DNA of 64,000 nucleotides, taken from Candidatus Korarchaeum sp. GTDB taxonomy: Archaea > Korarchaeota > Korarchaeia > Korarchaeales > Korarchaeaceae. Every line of letters begins with the position of its first letter. The first letter of the stretch is position 1. The DNA is taken from the NCBI GenBank assembly GCA_038888615.1, contig JAWAID010000001.1, forward strand, positions 744,001 to 808,000, written 5' to 3'. Position numbers and translations under genes: made by a program. This document shows, piece by piece, positions 16,330 to 24,875 of this stretch. The notes below the pieces were generated by a model, which ran no database searches, had not been told where the DNA came from, and saw only the letters and a program-made list of their open reading frames with translations.

Positions 16330-17570
16330 CGATGGTCGAGAAGATCCTCTCGCTCAAGGTCGGTAGGCGGGTGAGCCCTGGAGAGCATGTGGTAGCTCCA
16401 GTGGACCTGGTTTACGCTCACGACGGTACCGCTCCCCTAGCTATCGAGATAATGGAGAGGTTAGGGGTCAAGGAGATTAAAGGAAGGTCCGTTTTCACGA
16501 TAGATCATGCATCACCGCCCCATAACGTAGATTCGGCATCCATACACTCCAGGATGAGGGACTTCGCCTCCAGGTGGGGTGTGGAGCTCCTAGATGTCGG
16601 TGAGGGCATATGCCACCAGGTGATACCCGAGAGGGGTATGGTGAGGCCTTGGGATCTCGTCATAGGGGCTGACAGTCACACGGTAACGCTAGGGGCCTTA
16701 GGTGCCCTAGCTACTGGAGTGGGGAGCACCGACGCAGCTATGGCTATGATGACCGGCAGGATCTGGTTGAGGGTCCCTGAGACGATGGCTCTGAGGATAG
16801 AAGGTCCTCTCAGGAGCTGCGTAACCGCAAAGGACGTCATACTGGAGATCATAGGGAGGTTGAGGAGCGATGGAGCTAATTACAAGGCCGTCGAGTTCCT
16901 GGGATCTACGGTAGAATCAATGAGCGTTGACTCCAAGATGACCCTCGCCAATATGAGCGTGGAGATGGGCGCTAAAGCTGGACTGATACCCACGGATCCC
17001 AATACGATCGCTTGGTTGAGGGAGAGGGTCATGGGGGAGGTGAGGGAGATAGGGCCGGATGATGGAGCCGACTACTCCTCCCTTCACCATTTCTCAGCTC
17101 CCGAGATAAAGCCCAACGTCTCGCTTCCCGGCAGCGTGGACAAGGTCGCTCCGGTGGAGGAGGTGGAGGGTGAGGAGGTTCAGCTGGTCTTCATAGGCTC
17201 CTGCTCCGGTGGGAGGTTCGAGGACTTCCTGGGGGCCGCTAGGATAATGAGGGGAAGGAGGAGAAGCGAGAGTACGAGGTGCATAGCTATACCGGCATCC
17301 AAGGAGGTTTACAGGAGGCTAGTTGACTCAGGGCTCATTAACACGCTTCTGGAGTTCGGCTGTCTGGTGGGCCCCCCCACCTGCGGCCCCTGCATAGGGG
17401 CTCACATGGGTCTGGCAGGGCCGGGGGAGGTGGTAGTCTCGACATCGACCAGGAACTTCCCGGGGAGGATGGGATCGCCCGATAGTAGGGTCTACCTGGC
17501 CTCCCCGCTGACGGCAGCTGCGTCGGCTGCTGCAGGTAAGCTGACCGATCCCGGGAGGTTCTTGAGATGA
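16320..17570 (+). CDS. Aconitase/3-isopropylmalate dehydratase-like large subunit
   Basis: A 416-residue LeuC-type subunit. It shows [17 protein letters not shown] and [20 protein letters not shown] (near 118), the first Fe-S Cys in [13 protein letters not shown] (near 300), and the Cys pair of [14 protein letters not shown] (near 362). Three Cys bind the 4Fe-4S cluster that dehydrates the hydroxy acid. It overlaps the synthase gene by 10 bp. In this operon the natural substrate would be citrate/isocitrate. LeuC-type proteins also serve leucine, homocitrate and citramalate routes, so the call rests on neighbours. Confidence 0.85.
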   Translation: MAMTMVEKILSLKVGRRVSPGEHVVAPVDLVYAHDGTAPLAIEIMERLGVKEIKGRSVFTIDHASPPHNVDSASIHSRMRDFASRWGVELLDVGEGICHQVIPERGMVRPWDLVIGADSHTVTLGALGALATGVGSTDAAMAMMTGRIWLRVPETMALRIEGPLRSCVTAKDVILEIIGRLRSDGANYKAVEFLGSTVESMSVDSKMTLANMSVEMGAKAGLIPTDPNTIAWLRERVMGEVREIGPDDGADYSSLHHFSAPEIKPNVSLPGSVDKVAPVEEVEGEEVQLVFIGSCSGGRFEDFLGAARIMRGRRRSESTRCIAIPASKEVYRRLVDSGLINTLLEFGCLVGPPTCGPCIGAHMGLAGPGEVVVSTSTRNFPGRMGSPDSRVYLASPLTAAASAAAGKLTDPGRFLR

Positions 17571-18064
17571 GGATATCGGGAAGGGCTTGGAGACTCGGCG
17601 ATGACATCACGACGGATCACATAATCCCCGGGAGGCTGAAGTACTCGGTGGGTAGCTTGGAGGAGATGAGGAAGTACGTCTTCCACGACCTCATACCGAA
17701 CTTCGCGGAACTCGTCAGGCCCAACGATATCATAGTGGCCGGGAGGAACTTCGGTTACGGTTCGAGCAGGGAGCATGCCCCTAGGCTCCTGAAGATCCTG
17801 GGAATAGGGGTCGTTATAGCCTCGAGCTTCGCTAGGATATTCTACAGGAACGCCATAAACGTCGGTCTCCCGGTGGTGGAGGCGGATGTGAGGGCCGATC
17901 AGTGGGACCTGATCGAGGTGGACCTGGAGGAGGGCATCATAGAGAACAAGACGAAAGCGTCCGCCTTCAGGTTCAAACCCTTCCCAAGGGAGATAATGGA
18001 GATCCTGAGCGAGGGAGGGATCGAGGAGTACTTCAGGAGGAAGGGTAGGTTACCGTGGGAGTGA
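17567..18064 (+). CDS. Aconitase/3-isopropylmalate dehydratase-like small subunit
   Basis: A 165-residue LeuD-type swivel subunit. The N-terminus [16 protein letters not shown] holds the substrate-recognition loop, and [18 protein letters not shown] is the diagnostic motif near 65. The loop after PGR reads LKYS instead of the YLRT familiar from isopropylmalate isomerase, in line with a different substrate. It overlaps the large-subunit gene by 4 bp and pairs with it to form the hydro-lyase. Confidence 0.85.
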   Translation: MRISGRAWRLGDDITTDHIIPGRLKYSVGSLEEMRKYVFHDLIPNFAELVRPNDIIVAGRNFGYGSSREHAPRLLKILGIGVVIASSFARIFYRNAINVGLPVVEADVRADQWDLIEVDLEEGIIENKTKASAFRFKPFPREIMEILSEGGIEEYFRRKGRLPWE

Positions 18065-18068
18065 TACC

Positions 18069-19067
18069 ATGCTGAGGATAGCCGTGATAGAGGGGGACGG
18101 GGTTGGTCCCGAGGTCATGAGGGCAGCCGAGTCCGTGCTCGAGAGGTACCTGGAGGTGGAGCTGGTGAGGGTGAGGGCGGGGAAGTCCTACTTCACTGAG
18201 TCAGGGAGGCCGATAGAGGAGGGGGGTTTGGAGAGGATAAGGGAGTGCGAGGCCCTCCTCAAGGGGCCCGTAGCCACCCCCACCAAGGGCCCCAGCTACC
18301 CCAGCGTCAACTCCCTGATAAGGAGATCCTTCGGACTCTTCGCGAACGTTAGACCGTTCAAGAGCTACGAGGGTATCTCCTTAAGGAGGATGGACACGGT
18401 AATAGTGAGGGAGAACTTGGAGTGCCTCTACTACGGCTGGGAGGTGGATGACGAGGAGCGGGCCATAGCCATGAGGGTGATCACGAGGAGGGGAGCTGAG
18501 AGGATATCCGATTTCGCATTCAGGTTAGCGAAGCGCGAGGGGAGGCGTAGGGTAACGGCCATCCACAAGAGGAACATACTGAAGAGGACCGATGGACTCT
18601 TCCTCGATGCCTTTTACGGGGTAGCGGCCAGGTTCGATCTGAGGGCCGATGACGAGATAGTCGATGCAGCGGGCTACAAGCTCGTTAAACTCGACAACGC
18701 CTTCGACGTCATGGTCACCCCGAACCTCTACGGTGACATACTCTCCGACGTAGCTGCTGGTGTCGTGGGAAGCATAGGGCTTTGCGGTTCAGCTCAGATA
18801 GGCGAGGACTTCGCTGCCTTCGAACCGATCCACGGGACGGCTGAGGACATAGCTGGTAGGGGAATAGCCAACCCTATAGGGACCTTGGTCGCGGTATCCA
18901 TGATGCTGGACTGGCTGGCCGAGAGGGGGAGGGTGCGCGGGGGAATGGGGGCGAGGTTGAGGGAAGCGATAGAGTCCTCGCTGAGGGACAGGACCTGCCT
19001 GACGCCCGACTTGGGAGGTGATTGCGGCACCGAAGGATTAACCGAGGAGATAGTGAGGCGACTCTAA
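18069..19067 (+). CDS. NAD-dependent isocitrate dehydrogenase-type beta-decarboxylating dehydrogenase
   Basis: A 332-residue beta-decarboxylating dehydrogenase. PSVNSLIRRSFGLFANVRP near 80 carries the Ser-x-Asn-x-x-(I/L)-Arg pattern that in isocitrate dehydrogenases contacts the gamma-carboxylate of isocitrate. Isopropylmalate and homoisocitrate enzymes have other residues there. Catalytic Tyr lies in ENLECLYYGWE, Lys in IHKRNILKRTDGLF and Asp in NLYGDILSD. The cofactor loop HGTAEDIAGRGIANP has Asp-Ile, as in NAD enzymes, not the Lys-Tyr of NADP enzymes. It would make 2-oxoglutarate, finishing the operon's pathway. The start is 4 nt after the small-subunit stop. Confidence 0.85.
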   Translation: MLRIAVIEGDGVGPEVMRAAESVLERYLEVELVRVRAGKSYFTESGRPIEEGGLERIRECEALLKGPVATPTKGPSYPSVNSLIRRSFGLFANVRPFKSYEGISLRRMDTVIVRENLECLYYGWEVDDEERAIAMRVITRRGAERISDFAFRLAKREGRRRVTAIHKRNILKRTDGLFLDAFYGVAARFDLRADDEIVDAAGYKLVKLDNAFDVMVTPNLYGDILSDVAAGVVGSIGLCGSAQIGEDFAAFEPIHGTAEDIAGRGIANPIGTLVAVSMMLDWLAERGRVRGGMGARLREAIESSLRDRTCLTPDLGGDCGTEGLTEEIVRRL

Positions 19068-19084
19068 AAAATGGTGAGGGAAGG

Positions 19085-19648
19085 TCATCCTCTCCCGTAA
19101 AGGCCTACTAGCTGAGCTTCCCCTATGACGTGACCCCTCATGGCTTTTTCGACATCGCTCTTTCTAGCACCGGGTGCCAGCTCCAACATGGTGTCCAGGG
19201 CGTAGAGCTTGAAGAAGTACCTGTGAGGCTTCCCCCTGGGCGGGCAGGGGCCACCGTAACCGTAATCGCCGAAATCGTTCCTCCCCTGTAACCCGTAAGA
19301 AGTCTCCTTCCCCTTAGGAACACCCTCAGGAAGGGAGTTCAGGCTCGCTGGGATGTTGTAGAGGATCCAGTGAGTGAACACCCCGACCGGGGCATCGGGA
19401 TCATCTACTATGAGCACGTAACTGACTGCGCCCCTAGGGCCTCCCTGCCAGCTCAACGGAGGGGAGAGGTCCTCGCCATCGCAGGTGTACCTCCTTGGGA
19501 TCGTCCCATTGTTCTCGAAAACCGACTTGAGGGAGAACTGCATCTCCCCACCTCCCCCGCGCTCTCCTCCCGGGCTCCAGATCAAGATGGAGGTCGCGAC
19601 TAGGAGAAGTGCGAGGATGAGGACCGCGACCAGGAGCCTAGGATTCAT
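19085..19648 (-). CDS. Exported PEBP / YbhB-YbcL family protein
   Basis: A 187-residue phosphatidylethanolamine-binding-protein fold. A hydrophobic N-terminus (PRLLVAVLILALLLVATSIL) is a signal or anchor. The core motifs are IPRRYTCDGEDLSPPLSW, LIVDDPDAPVGVFTHWILYNI near 80 and HRYFFKLYALD near 140. The molecular role in prokaryotes is not established. A TATA-like AACTTTATC (minus strand, about 19671-19679) precedes ATG 19648 by about 27 nt. Confidence 0.88.
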   Translation of the reverse strand: MNPRLLVAVLILALLLVATSILIWSPGGERGGGGEMQFSLKSVFENNGTIPRRYTCDGEDLSPPLSWQGGPRGAVSYVLIVDDPDAPVGVFTHWILYNIPASLNSLPEGVPKGKETSYGLQGRNDFGDYGYGGPCPPRGKPHRYFFKLYALDTMLELAPGARKSDVEKAMRGHVIGEAQLVGLYGRG

Positions 19649-19679
19649 CCCCCGGGTGAGGCATCGGCAGAAGATAAAG

Positions 19680-20288
19680 TTAACCCCTCTGCAGGATGGA
19701 CTCAGCCCACTCCTTGACCTGAGAGTAGTCCTTAGCCCACTTCGGGACCTTTCCCCTGTTTCTCATCTCCCTCAGGAGGCCCCCGAGCTGCTCAGGCGTC
19801 ATGCCCAGGGATGAGGCTGCCTCAAGGAAGTCGCTCGAGCGGGCTATGCTCCTGAGCACGAGCAGGTCCTGATCGTCGAGCTCAGATGGGTAGAGGATGG
19901 AGGGCAGCACCTCGATCAGAGCGGACCTCACCTCCTCCCTCAGGATCCTCCTCAGTTCCTCGGGATCCGAGAGCAGGAGGTCCTCCAGCACGATGACCTC
20001 GACGCTCAGTTCCCTAGCCAGGGCTTCTGAGGAGGCGTCAGAGAACCCCCTGCAGATTATCAGGGGCTTGGAGTTCAGGAGTACGGCGTTGACGTAAGCC
20101 TGCCTAACTCCACCAACGTCGACCCTACCTGCCTTCACCTCAACGGCGTACCTCTCCCCGGACCTGACCGCTATGAGGTCCACATCGCTGACCTCGTACC
20201 CTCCTACCCTCACGGGGACCAGCTCAGCCAGCACCTCGAAACCGTTCGACCTCAGGATGGCCTTAGCCACCGAGAGGGAGTTCCTCAT
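19680..20288 (-). CDS. RecB-like PD-(D/E)xK nuclease-fold protein with C-terminal HTH-like region
   Basis: A 202-residue protein. The N-terminal 110 residues fit a restriction-endonuclease-like core: VSDVDLIAV (Asp near 36) followed by ERYAVEVKAGRV (the ExK pair near 49-51). The C-terminal 70 residues look like a winged-helix segment (DDQDLLVLRSIARSSDFLEAASSLGMTPEQLGGLLREM). Archaeal proteins of this type are annotated as predicted RecB-family nucleases with no known substrate. It begins 1 bp after the stop of the KaiC-like ATPase gene, so the two are co-translated. Confidence 0.72.
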   Translation of the reverse strand: MRNSLSVAKAILRSNGFEVLAELVPVRVGGYEVSDVDLIAVRSGERYAVEVKAGRVDVGGVRQAYVNAVLLNSKPLIICRGFSDASSEALARELSVEVIVLEDLLLSDPEELRRILREEVRSALIEVLPSILYPSELDDQDLLVLRSIARSSDFLEAASSLGMTPEQLGGLLREMRNRGKVPKWAKDYSQVKEWAESILQRG

Positions 20289-20289
20289 A

Positions 20290-21039
20290 TCACCTCACCA
20301 GCACGATGCCCTTCCCCCTCTCCACATCGAAAGTCACCCACTCCGTCCTGTGCCTAGAGCCGCTCATCCTCCTCACCCTGGCTTGCTTCACCAGAGCGCT
20401 GCTCACGACCTCGGGGTTGAACCTCAGGTCTATGACGCCATCCGATACCACCTCCATCTGGAACCTGAAGTCATCGTAGAACCCGAAGTGGAAGCTGTAG
20501 ATTAGGGGGACGCCGTAGTACCTGCAGAGGAGAGCTTTCGCCGTCTTCATCATGTCCAGGAGGACCGATGCGTCGGGAGCTATCGTTAGGAACTCCGTGA
20601 GGGAGTCCATGAGCACGATGCCCTTCCCCCTCATCTGACTTGCCTTCTCGAAGAGGGTGAGCCAGACGCTCTCCGAGTCCCTGGGGTCCTCTAGCTCGGT
20701 GGCTCCCCTGAGCCTCGGGTAGTCAGGGACGGGGATGTGTAGGTCCCTCAATCTGTAGGAGAAGCAGTCCAGGAACTCGAGGGAACCCCTCTCAAGGTAC
20801 TCGGTCACGTCGAAACCCAGGGAGCTCATGCTCAGGACCCTGGAGAAGGGTGCATCCTCCAGCAAGACGAAGATAACCTTCTCCCCCCTCTCCAAGAACC
20901 TGAAGGCCAACTCATTCAGCAAAGCGCTTTTCCCAGTTCCCGTCTCACCGAAGATCCCTATTAAGCTGCCTCTCAAAATCCCCTCGGGGATCAGGAAGTC
21001 CAGGGGCTCAACGCCGAACATCACCCTAGCGAGCTCCAA
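20290..21039 (-). CDS. KaiC/RadA-like RecA-superfamily ATPase
   Basis: A 249-residue single-domain RecA-fold ATPase. Walker A is IGIFGETGTGKSALLNELAF near 30, and Walker B is KGIVLMDSLTEFLT near 140. The order VIFVLLEDAPFSRVL after Walker A is typical of KaiC-like proteins. No second domain, DNA-binding helix-hairpin or CheY-like partner is present. The start is TTG 21039, with GGGTG upstream and a TATA-like ATTATTAAG at about 21068-21076. It is paired with the downstream nuclease-fold gene. Such pairs are inferred to act in DNA repair or signalling, and no role is proven. Confidence 0.75.
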   Translation of the reverse strand: MELARVMFGVEPLDFLIPEGILRGSLIGIFGETGTGKSALLNELAFRFLERGEKVIFVLLEDAPFSRVLSMSSLGFDVTEYLERGSLEFLDCFSYRLRDLHIPVPDYPRLRGATELEDPRDSESVWLTLFEKASQMRGKGIVLMDSLTEFLTIAPDASVLLDMMKTAKALLCRYYGVPLIYSFHFGFYDDFRFQMEVVSDGVIDLRFNPEVVSSALVKQARVRRMSGSRHRTEWVTFDVERGKGIVLVR

Positions 21040-21075
21040 GCGTACACCCGTCGATACTGACCCCTACCTTAATAA

Positions 21076-21723
21076 TCACTTCCTCGCGACGGCTACGTGG
21101 TTCTCAGCGAAGAGCTTGGACCTGAAGCTCCTCCCGTAGTACCTCACCTCCGAGAACCCAGCTTTCCTAAGCAGCGAGAGGAGCTCAGACTTCGTGAAGA
21201 GGTGGTAGTACCTGAGGAGGACCTTATCCCCCCTCCTCCAGGGGACGTAGACGTCCCTGAAACCCATCCCCCTGATGAAGTTGACGAACATAGTTGGGAA
21301 CTTCCTGAAGAACCTCGGTTGGAAGAGGGCCCATACGGAGATTATAGCTACGCCATCCTCCCTCAGTACCCTCCTCACCTCGATCAGGGACCTCAGCCTT
21401 AACTCTCCCCTCAGGTGGTGAAGCGTAGCTATGTAGAGGACCGTTGAGAAGGACCCATCCCTGAAAGGTAGAAAGGCCGCATCGCACTGGACCCTCTCAC
21501 CGGAGAACCTCCTGGAGGCGACCCTCAGCATCTCCCAGGATAGGTCCGCGCATACGACCTCGAAGCCCTTCCGCATCAAGTAGTGGGAGTGCCTCCCCGT
21601 GCCGCAGCCCAAGTCGAGTACGGGGCCTCGTTCGACGAGTTCAACCTCGGGCCAGGGCTTAGACCTTACGTGAAAGTAGCCCTCAGCTATCTCATCGTAG
21701 ACCCTGGCTAGGTGATCGTCCAT
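21076..21723 (-). CDS. Class I SAM-dependent methyltransferase (Trm9-like)
   Basis: A 215-residue Rossmann methyltransferase. Motif I is GPVLDLGCGTGRHSHYLMRKG near 33, the acidic end of strand 2 is VVCADLSWEML, and motif IV is VLYIATLHHLRGELRL near 100. Its C-terminus (RYYHLFTKSELLSLLRKAGF) resembles the tRNA wobble-uridine methyltransferase Trm9/ALKBH8 group. The substrate is an inference. Small-molecule methylation is possible. Confidence 0.75.
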   Translation of the reverse strand: MDDHLARVYDEIAEGYFHVRSKPWPEVELVERGPVLDLGCGTGRHSHYLMRKGFEVVCADLSWEMLRVASRRFSGERVQCDAAFLPFRDGSFSTVLYIATLHHLRGELRLRSLIEVRRVLREDGVAIISVWALFQPRFFRKFPTMFVNFIRGMGFRDVYVPWRRGDKVLLRYYHLFTKSELLSLLRKAGFSEVRYYGRSFRSKLFAENHVAVARK

Positions 21724-21761
21724 CGTTATATCCGACCGGTCCCCTAATTAACGGTGTCGCT

Positions 21762-22070
21762 ATGGTGATGGCCGAGGTTACCATAGTTCCCATCGGTGTG
21801 GGTGCGAGTTTAAGCGATTACGTCACCGAAGCCGTGAGTGTAGCCCTTAGGAGCGGGCTCAAGGTGAGGGTCACCCCGACCTCTACCATCTTAGAGGGTG
21901 AGCTTGATGAGATAATGAGGGTCATAAGGGAGATGCACGAGTCCCAGTTCCTGAAGGGCGCTCCCAGAGTGCTTACAGTGGTGAAGATAGATGATAGGAG
22001 GGACAAGGTGGTGACCATGGAGTACAAGGTGGAGGTTGTTGAGAAGAAGCTCAGGGAGAGGATCGGATAA
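21762..22070 (+). CDS. MTH1187 / UPF0045 family (thiamine-binding-like) protein
   Basis: A 102-residue ferredoxin-like-fold protein with the family opening AEVTIVPIGVGASLSDYVTE and the mid-section TPTSTILEGELDEIMRVIREMH. Some members bind thiamine or hydroxymethylpyrimidine, and others form sulfate-bound tetramers. No pathway neighbours help here. ATG 21762 and ATG 21768 are both possible. GGTG just upstream favours the first. Confidence 0.85.
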   Translation: MVMAEVTIVPIGVGASLSDYVTEAVSVALRSGLKVRVTPTSTILEGELDEIMRVIREMHESQFLKGAPRVLTVVKIDDRRDKVVTMEYKVEVVEKKLRERIG

Positions 22071-22435
22071 TCCTGAGCCACTCAACTCACCTATCCTTCG
22101 GAGAAGAGACCTGCGATCGAAGCTCCTCGAAGTTTTCGGGTCCTTGATCCCTTATTGAACTGACGAGGGGTCGCTTTTCTCATGGGTTCGCTTTGGAATG
22201 CCTCCCTGAAGACTTACTTGAAGCGAGCACTCCAGGGTCAAGAAGAAGTCCAGAGAGCCCTCTCCGAGGTGTTGAGGAGCGCTACCCCCCGGAGGGGCTC
22301 CGAGCTCAGTAGGAGTCACCCCATCCACCGCATCGAGTTTACAATCAGCTTTCTTCACAAAACTCTTCAGAGTTTACTTCCCCCCATCTAGCGCTCTTTT
22401 GCAGGACTATTTCAAAAAATATTTTCCCTTAACGG
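22071..22435. other. 365-bp intergenic stretch, no gene supported
   Basis: Short frames exist on both strands but none looks like a protein I know, and both lack promoters. A GC-rich imperfect hairpin lies near 22276-22301, with GGAGC and CCC facing GGG and GCTCC. A T-rich, A-rich end (22408-22432) precedes the convergent gene and could terminate the MTH1187 transcript. Confidence 0.35.
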
Positions 22436-23596
22436 TCAGGGGGAAGGTGGGATGATCCTGGATTCCGTCACCCTCTCGACTACCCTTATCCCCCTCCAGG
22501 AGAGCCACTCGGCGATCGAAGCGAAGAGGGCTTCATCCATCCCTATGATCTCGGGGGGCAGGACCCCGGGTCCGGGCAGCGAGCCCTCCGCTATGAGCTT
22601 CACCACACCCGTAGCGACGAACGCGGTGGTCCTGGCCAGGGCGGTCAGCCCGGTGGGGGGATCGTATCTATCCACCATCCTGTACTCTATCTCGATATCG
22701 CTAGGACTCCTCCTACCTCTAGCGTGAACTATGAGTATGACCAGGTCCCTGGAGTCCCCCTTAAGCCTCTCCCTCAGCAGCTTAGCCGTTAGCTGAGCTG
22801 GTGATACGCTCTCGCCATCGAACTGCAGGGGTTCCTTGCTCAAGTAACCCAGTGTCCTCAGGAGCTCTATCTTCTCAGCGTGCCCGGGCCACCTCAGAGT
22901 CTTCTCAACCATGAAACTCACTCCCTTGAGTGTCTTCAGCATCGTCCTGAGGCCGTCGGTCAGGAAGGCCTCGAGCTCACCGACTTCCGGGATGTATATC
23001 CTCTCGATATCGCTTAACGCGGGCTTCCTCTTTATAGAACCGTTCTCCAATATCCTAGCGTCCCTTACGTACTCCTCTATCAGGTCCTCAGGGCTCCAAG
23101 TCACCAAGTAGCCCAGTGGAGGAACTGGCTCCTCCGGGATGCCGCCCACGTATATCCTCAGCTCCTTCACCTCCTCGAGCTGCGCGTAGGCCCTGCCAGC
23201 CATCATGTTGCTCAGCCCGGGGGCGACGCCGGCGTCGGGCACTATCGTGACCCCGGCCTCGCTCGCCTGCATGTTGTAGGCGGTGGGATCGTCCTCCGAG
23301 TAGGATATGTCGACTAGGTCCACCTTAGCCTTTATGGCGGCAATCCAGGAGAGCCTCCCGAACTTCCCTGGGAGGGAGTTGACCGCTACATCAACGTCCC
23401 TCATTATCCTGTGAAGGTCATCGACGTCCCTGATCTCCACCCTCTTGAGCTCCGCTTTGCTCACCATCTTAGATGCCGCTGCCAAGTTAGAGGGATTCGA
23501 GTCGACCACGAGTAGGTTCGAGCCGGTGACCCTCTCGTAGAGATCGTAGATTACGGCTCTCCCGACAGATCCAGCACCTAAAACCGCTACCCTAAT
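22436..23596 (-). CDS. Saccharopine dehydrogenase-like NAD(P) oxidoreductase, apparent ATT start
   Basis: About 386 residues. The frame contains a complete Rossmann opening, VAVLGAGSVGRAVIYDL, then LLVVDSNPSNLAAAS and later VDISYSEDDPTAYNMQASEAG and DAGVAPGLSNMMAG, all typical of saccharopine-dehydrogenase-like proteins. The only ATG/GTG/TTG upstream of the body is GTG 23509, which would delete the GxGxxG motif. Between an in-frame TAG (23609-23611) and that motif the codons are GGT GGT TCT CCC ATT AGG GTA. ATT at 23594-23596 follows AGGGTGG by 7 nt and is the best start. Real saccharopine metabolism is not implied. Confidence 0.78.
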   Translation of the reverse strand: MRVAVLGAGSVGRAVIYDLYERVTGSNLLVVDSNPSNLAAASKMVSKAELKRVEIRDVDDLHRIMRDVDVAVNSLPGKFGRLSWIAAIKAKVDLVDISYSEDDPTAYNMQASEAGVTIVPDAGVAPGLSNMMAGRAYAQLEEVKELRIYVGGIPEEPVPPLGYLVTWSPEDLIEEYVRDARILENGSIKRKPALSDIERIYIPEVGELEAFLTDGLRTMLKTLKGVSFMVEKTLRWPGHAEKIELLRTLGYLSKEPLQFDGESVSPAQLTAKLLRERLKGDSRDLVILIVHARGRRSPSDIEIEYRMVDRYDPPTGLTALARTTAFVATGVVKLIAEGSLPGPGVLPPEIIGMDEALFASIAEWLSWRGIRVVERVTESRIIPPSP

Positions 23597-23690
23597 GGGA
23601 GAACCACCCTACATCCCATCGTCCGGGGTTACTTAAAAAGGTTTCAGTGGGAAAGCTTCGCGACACCGCAGGGTTTCCGAGGGCAAAATT

Positions 23691-24875
23691 CTATCCCTCT
23701 TCCTCCTCCCCTAGGTACCTGCGGACCAGCCTGTAGTAGTTCTCTATGCTCCCATACCTCTGGATGAAGGTGTCCAGGATATCGTAACCGTAGTTCCTCC
23801 TGAAGGCCTCCCTCCCCTCCTCAGTCATGTCCAAGGGCGTCCAGGGCGGGTAGTTCACGAGCTCAACTCTGACTTCCTCCACCTCCGGAACAGCTTGCTT
23901 CACACTCTCCTCAATGTGACGCATCAACATCATCGAGTAAGGGCATCCGGGGGCTGTCATCACCATCTTTATGTGCACCCTTCCGTCCTCCACCCTCATC
24001 TCCCTTATCAAGCCCAGATCCACCACGTTTATCGGGATCTCAGGGTCCGTTATGAACTTCAGCACATTCAGGACCTTCGCTCTTACGACATCAGGGTCCA
24101 TCCGATCCACCACATCCGACCGTAGGAGCACTCCAAGTTTATAAAACTTCCTGAGAAGGTTCTGGGCTCTCCCGCAGCCGATGATGGCTGATGCCAGTGT
24201 GAACTCGGCTAAGGCGACTACGGAACCCTCCGGACCGAACTCCCCACCTGTTAATAATTTTGATTCTATTGGCTCCACCTTGAAAATACTTGGTCCAACT
24301 AGGCCGCTCGTCGGGAAGCCCCAGAGATGCTCCAAGCAGACGTTCCAAGATATGTGAAAGGATATCGATGAGAGGAGTCCCAAATGAACTCTTAGGAGGC
24401 AGAGAAAGATACCGGCTGAGAATATCCCGATGAAAGGGAGGAAGCTAAACCCTGGATTCTGAAAGTGCAATAGGGAGAACAGGAGGGAGGATAAGATGAA
24501 CATATGTAGTGAGCACCCAAGTACGGGCCCTCTGTACAGACATTCCTCCCATAAAGCTACTGAAATGTGAAAGGGGATCATTTCAGCTATGTCCAGTGGG
24601 TTAACTCCCGAGAAGCTCATCCTAGCGAGGGATAGAAATGGTAACGTCATGATTAACGCTAGGAGTGACGAAATAACTGATCTTCTAGGCGTACCGAGGT
24701 TGAAATTGGCCCCCTTAACCCGAAGCAGGATGAAGAGGAGGAGCGATGATATGAAAGCCCTCAAGTGCGTTGAGGGGATCGCTAACGCGATGAGGGTGGC
24801 CAGCATTAGGTAGCCGAGGAACTCGGCTTCATTGAGGCCCGGAACATCACTTCCTACGCCTATATCTCCTCGCAT
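23691..24875 (-). CDS. CPBP intramembrane protease fused to MIP18/DUF59 (SufT-like) domain
   Basis: A 394-residue single frame. Residues 15-245 are a multi-helix CPBP (Abi/Rce1-type) domain with EECLYRGP near 112, LLHFQNPGF near 136 and FHISWNV near 174, the three catalytic motifs. Residues 258-394 are a DUF59 domain: FITDPEIPINVVDLGLIREM, TAPGCPYSMMLMRHIEESV with its conserved Cys, and a long C-terminus. DUF59 proteins assist Fe-S cluster assembly. The junction contains a TATA-like element and a well-placed ATG at 24101, so DUF59 may also be made separately (23691-24101). The 5' end overlaps the TlpA gene by 29 bp. Confidence 0.7.
   Translation of the reverse strand: MRGDIGVGSDVPGLNEAEFLGYLMLATLIALAIPSTHLRAFISSLLLFILLRVKGANFNLGTPRRSVISSLLALIMTLPFLSLARMSFSGVNPLDIAEMIPFHISVALWEECLYRGPVLGCSLHMFILSSLLFSLLHFQNPGFSFLPFIGIFSAGIFLCLLRVHLGLLSSISFHISWNVCLEHLWGFPTSGLVGPSIFKVEPIESKLLTGGEFGPEGSVVALAEFTLASAIIGCGRAQNLLRKFYKLGVLLRSDVVDRMDPDVVRAKVLNVLKFITDPEIPINVVDLGLIREMRVEDGRVHIKMVMTAPGCPYSMMLMRHIEESVKQAVPEVEEVRVELVNYPPWTPLDMTEEGREAFRRNYGYDILDTFIQRYGSIENYYRLVRRYLGEEEEG
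24136..24145 (-). promoter_or_regulatory. Internal TATA-like element ahead of the DUF59 coding part
   Basis: The minus strand reads GGAAGTTTTATAAACTTGG around 24132-24150. It lies about 39 nt before ATG 24101 (MDPDVVRAKV), which is preceded by GTGGTGG. This would give a short-leader mRNA encoding DUF59 alone. Confidence 0.45.

Noticed and set aside
14995-19067. Leucine (leuABCD-like) operon reading
   Set aside because: Gene order fits superficially, but synthase motifs and the Ser-x-Asn pattern of the dehydrogenase point to citrate/isocitrate. I keep it as the stated alternative.
22152-22391. Overlapping 68-69-codon frames on both strands in the 22-kb gap
   Set aside because: Neither has a promoter, ribosome site or recognisable sequence, and each is as likely as chance.
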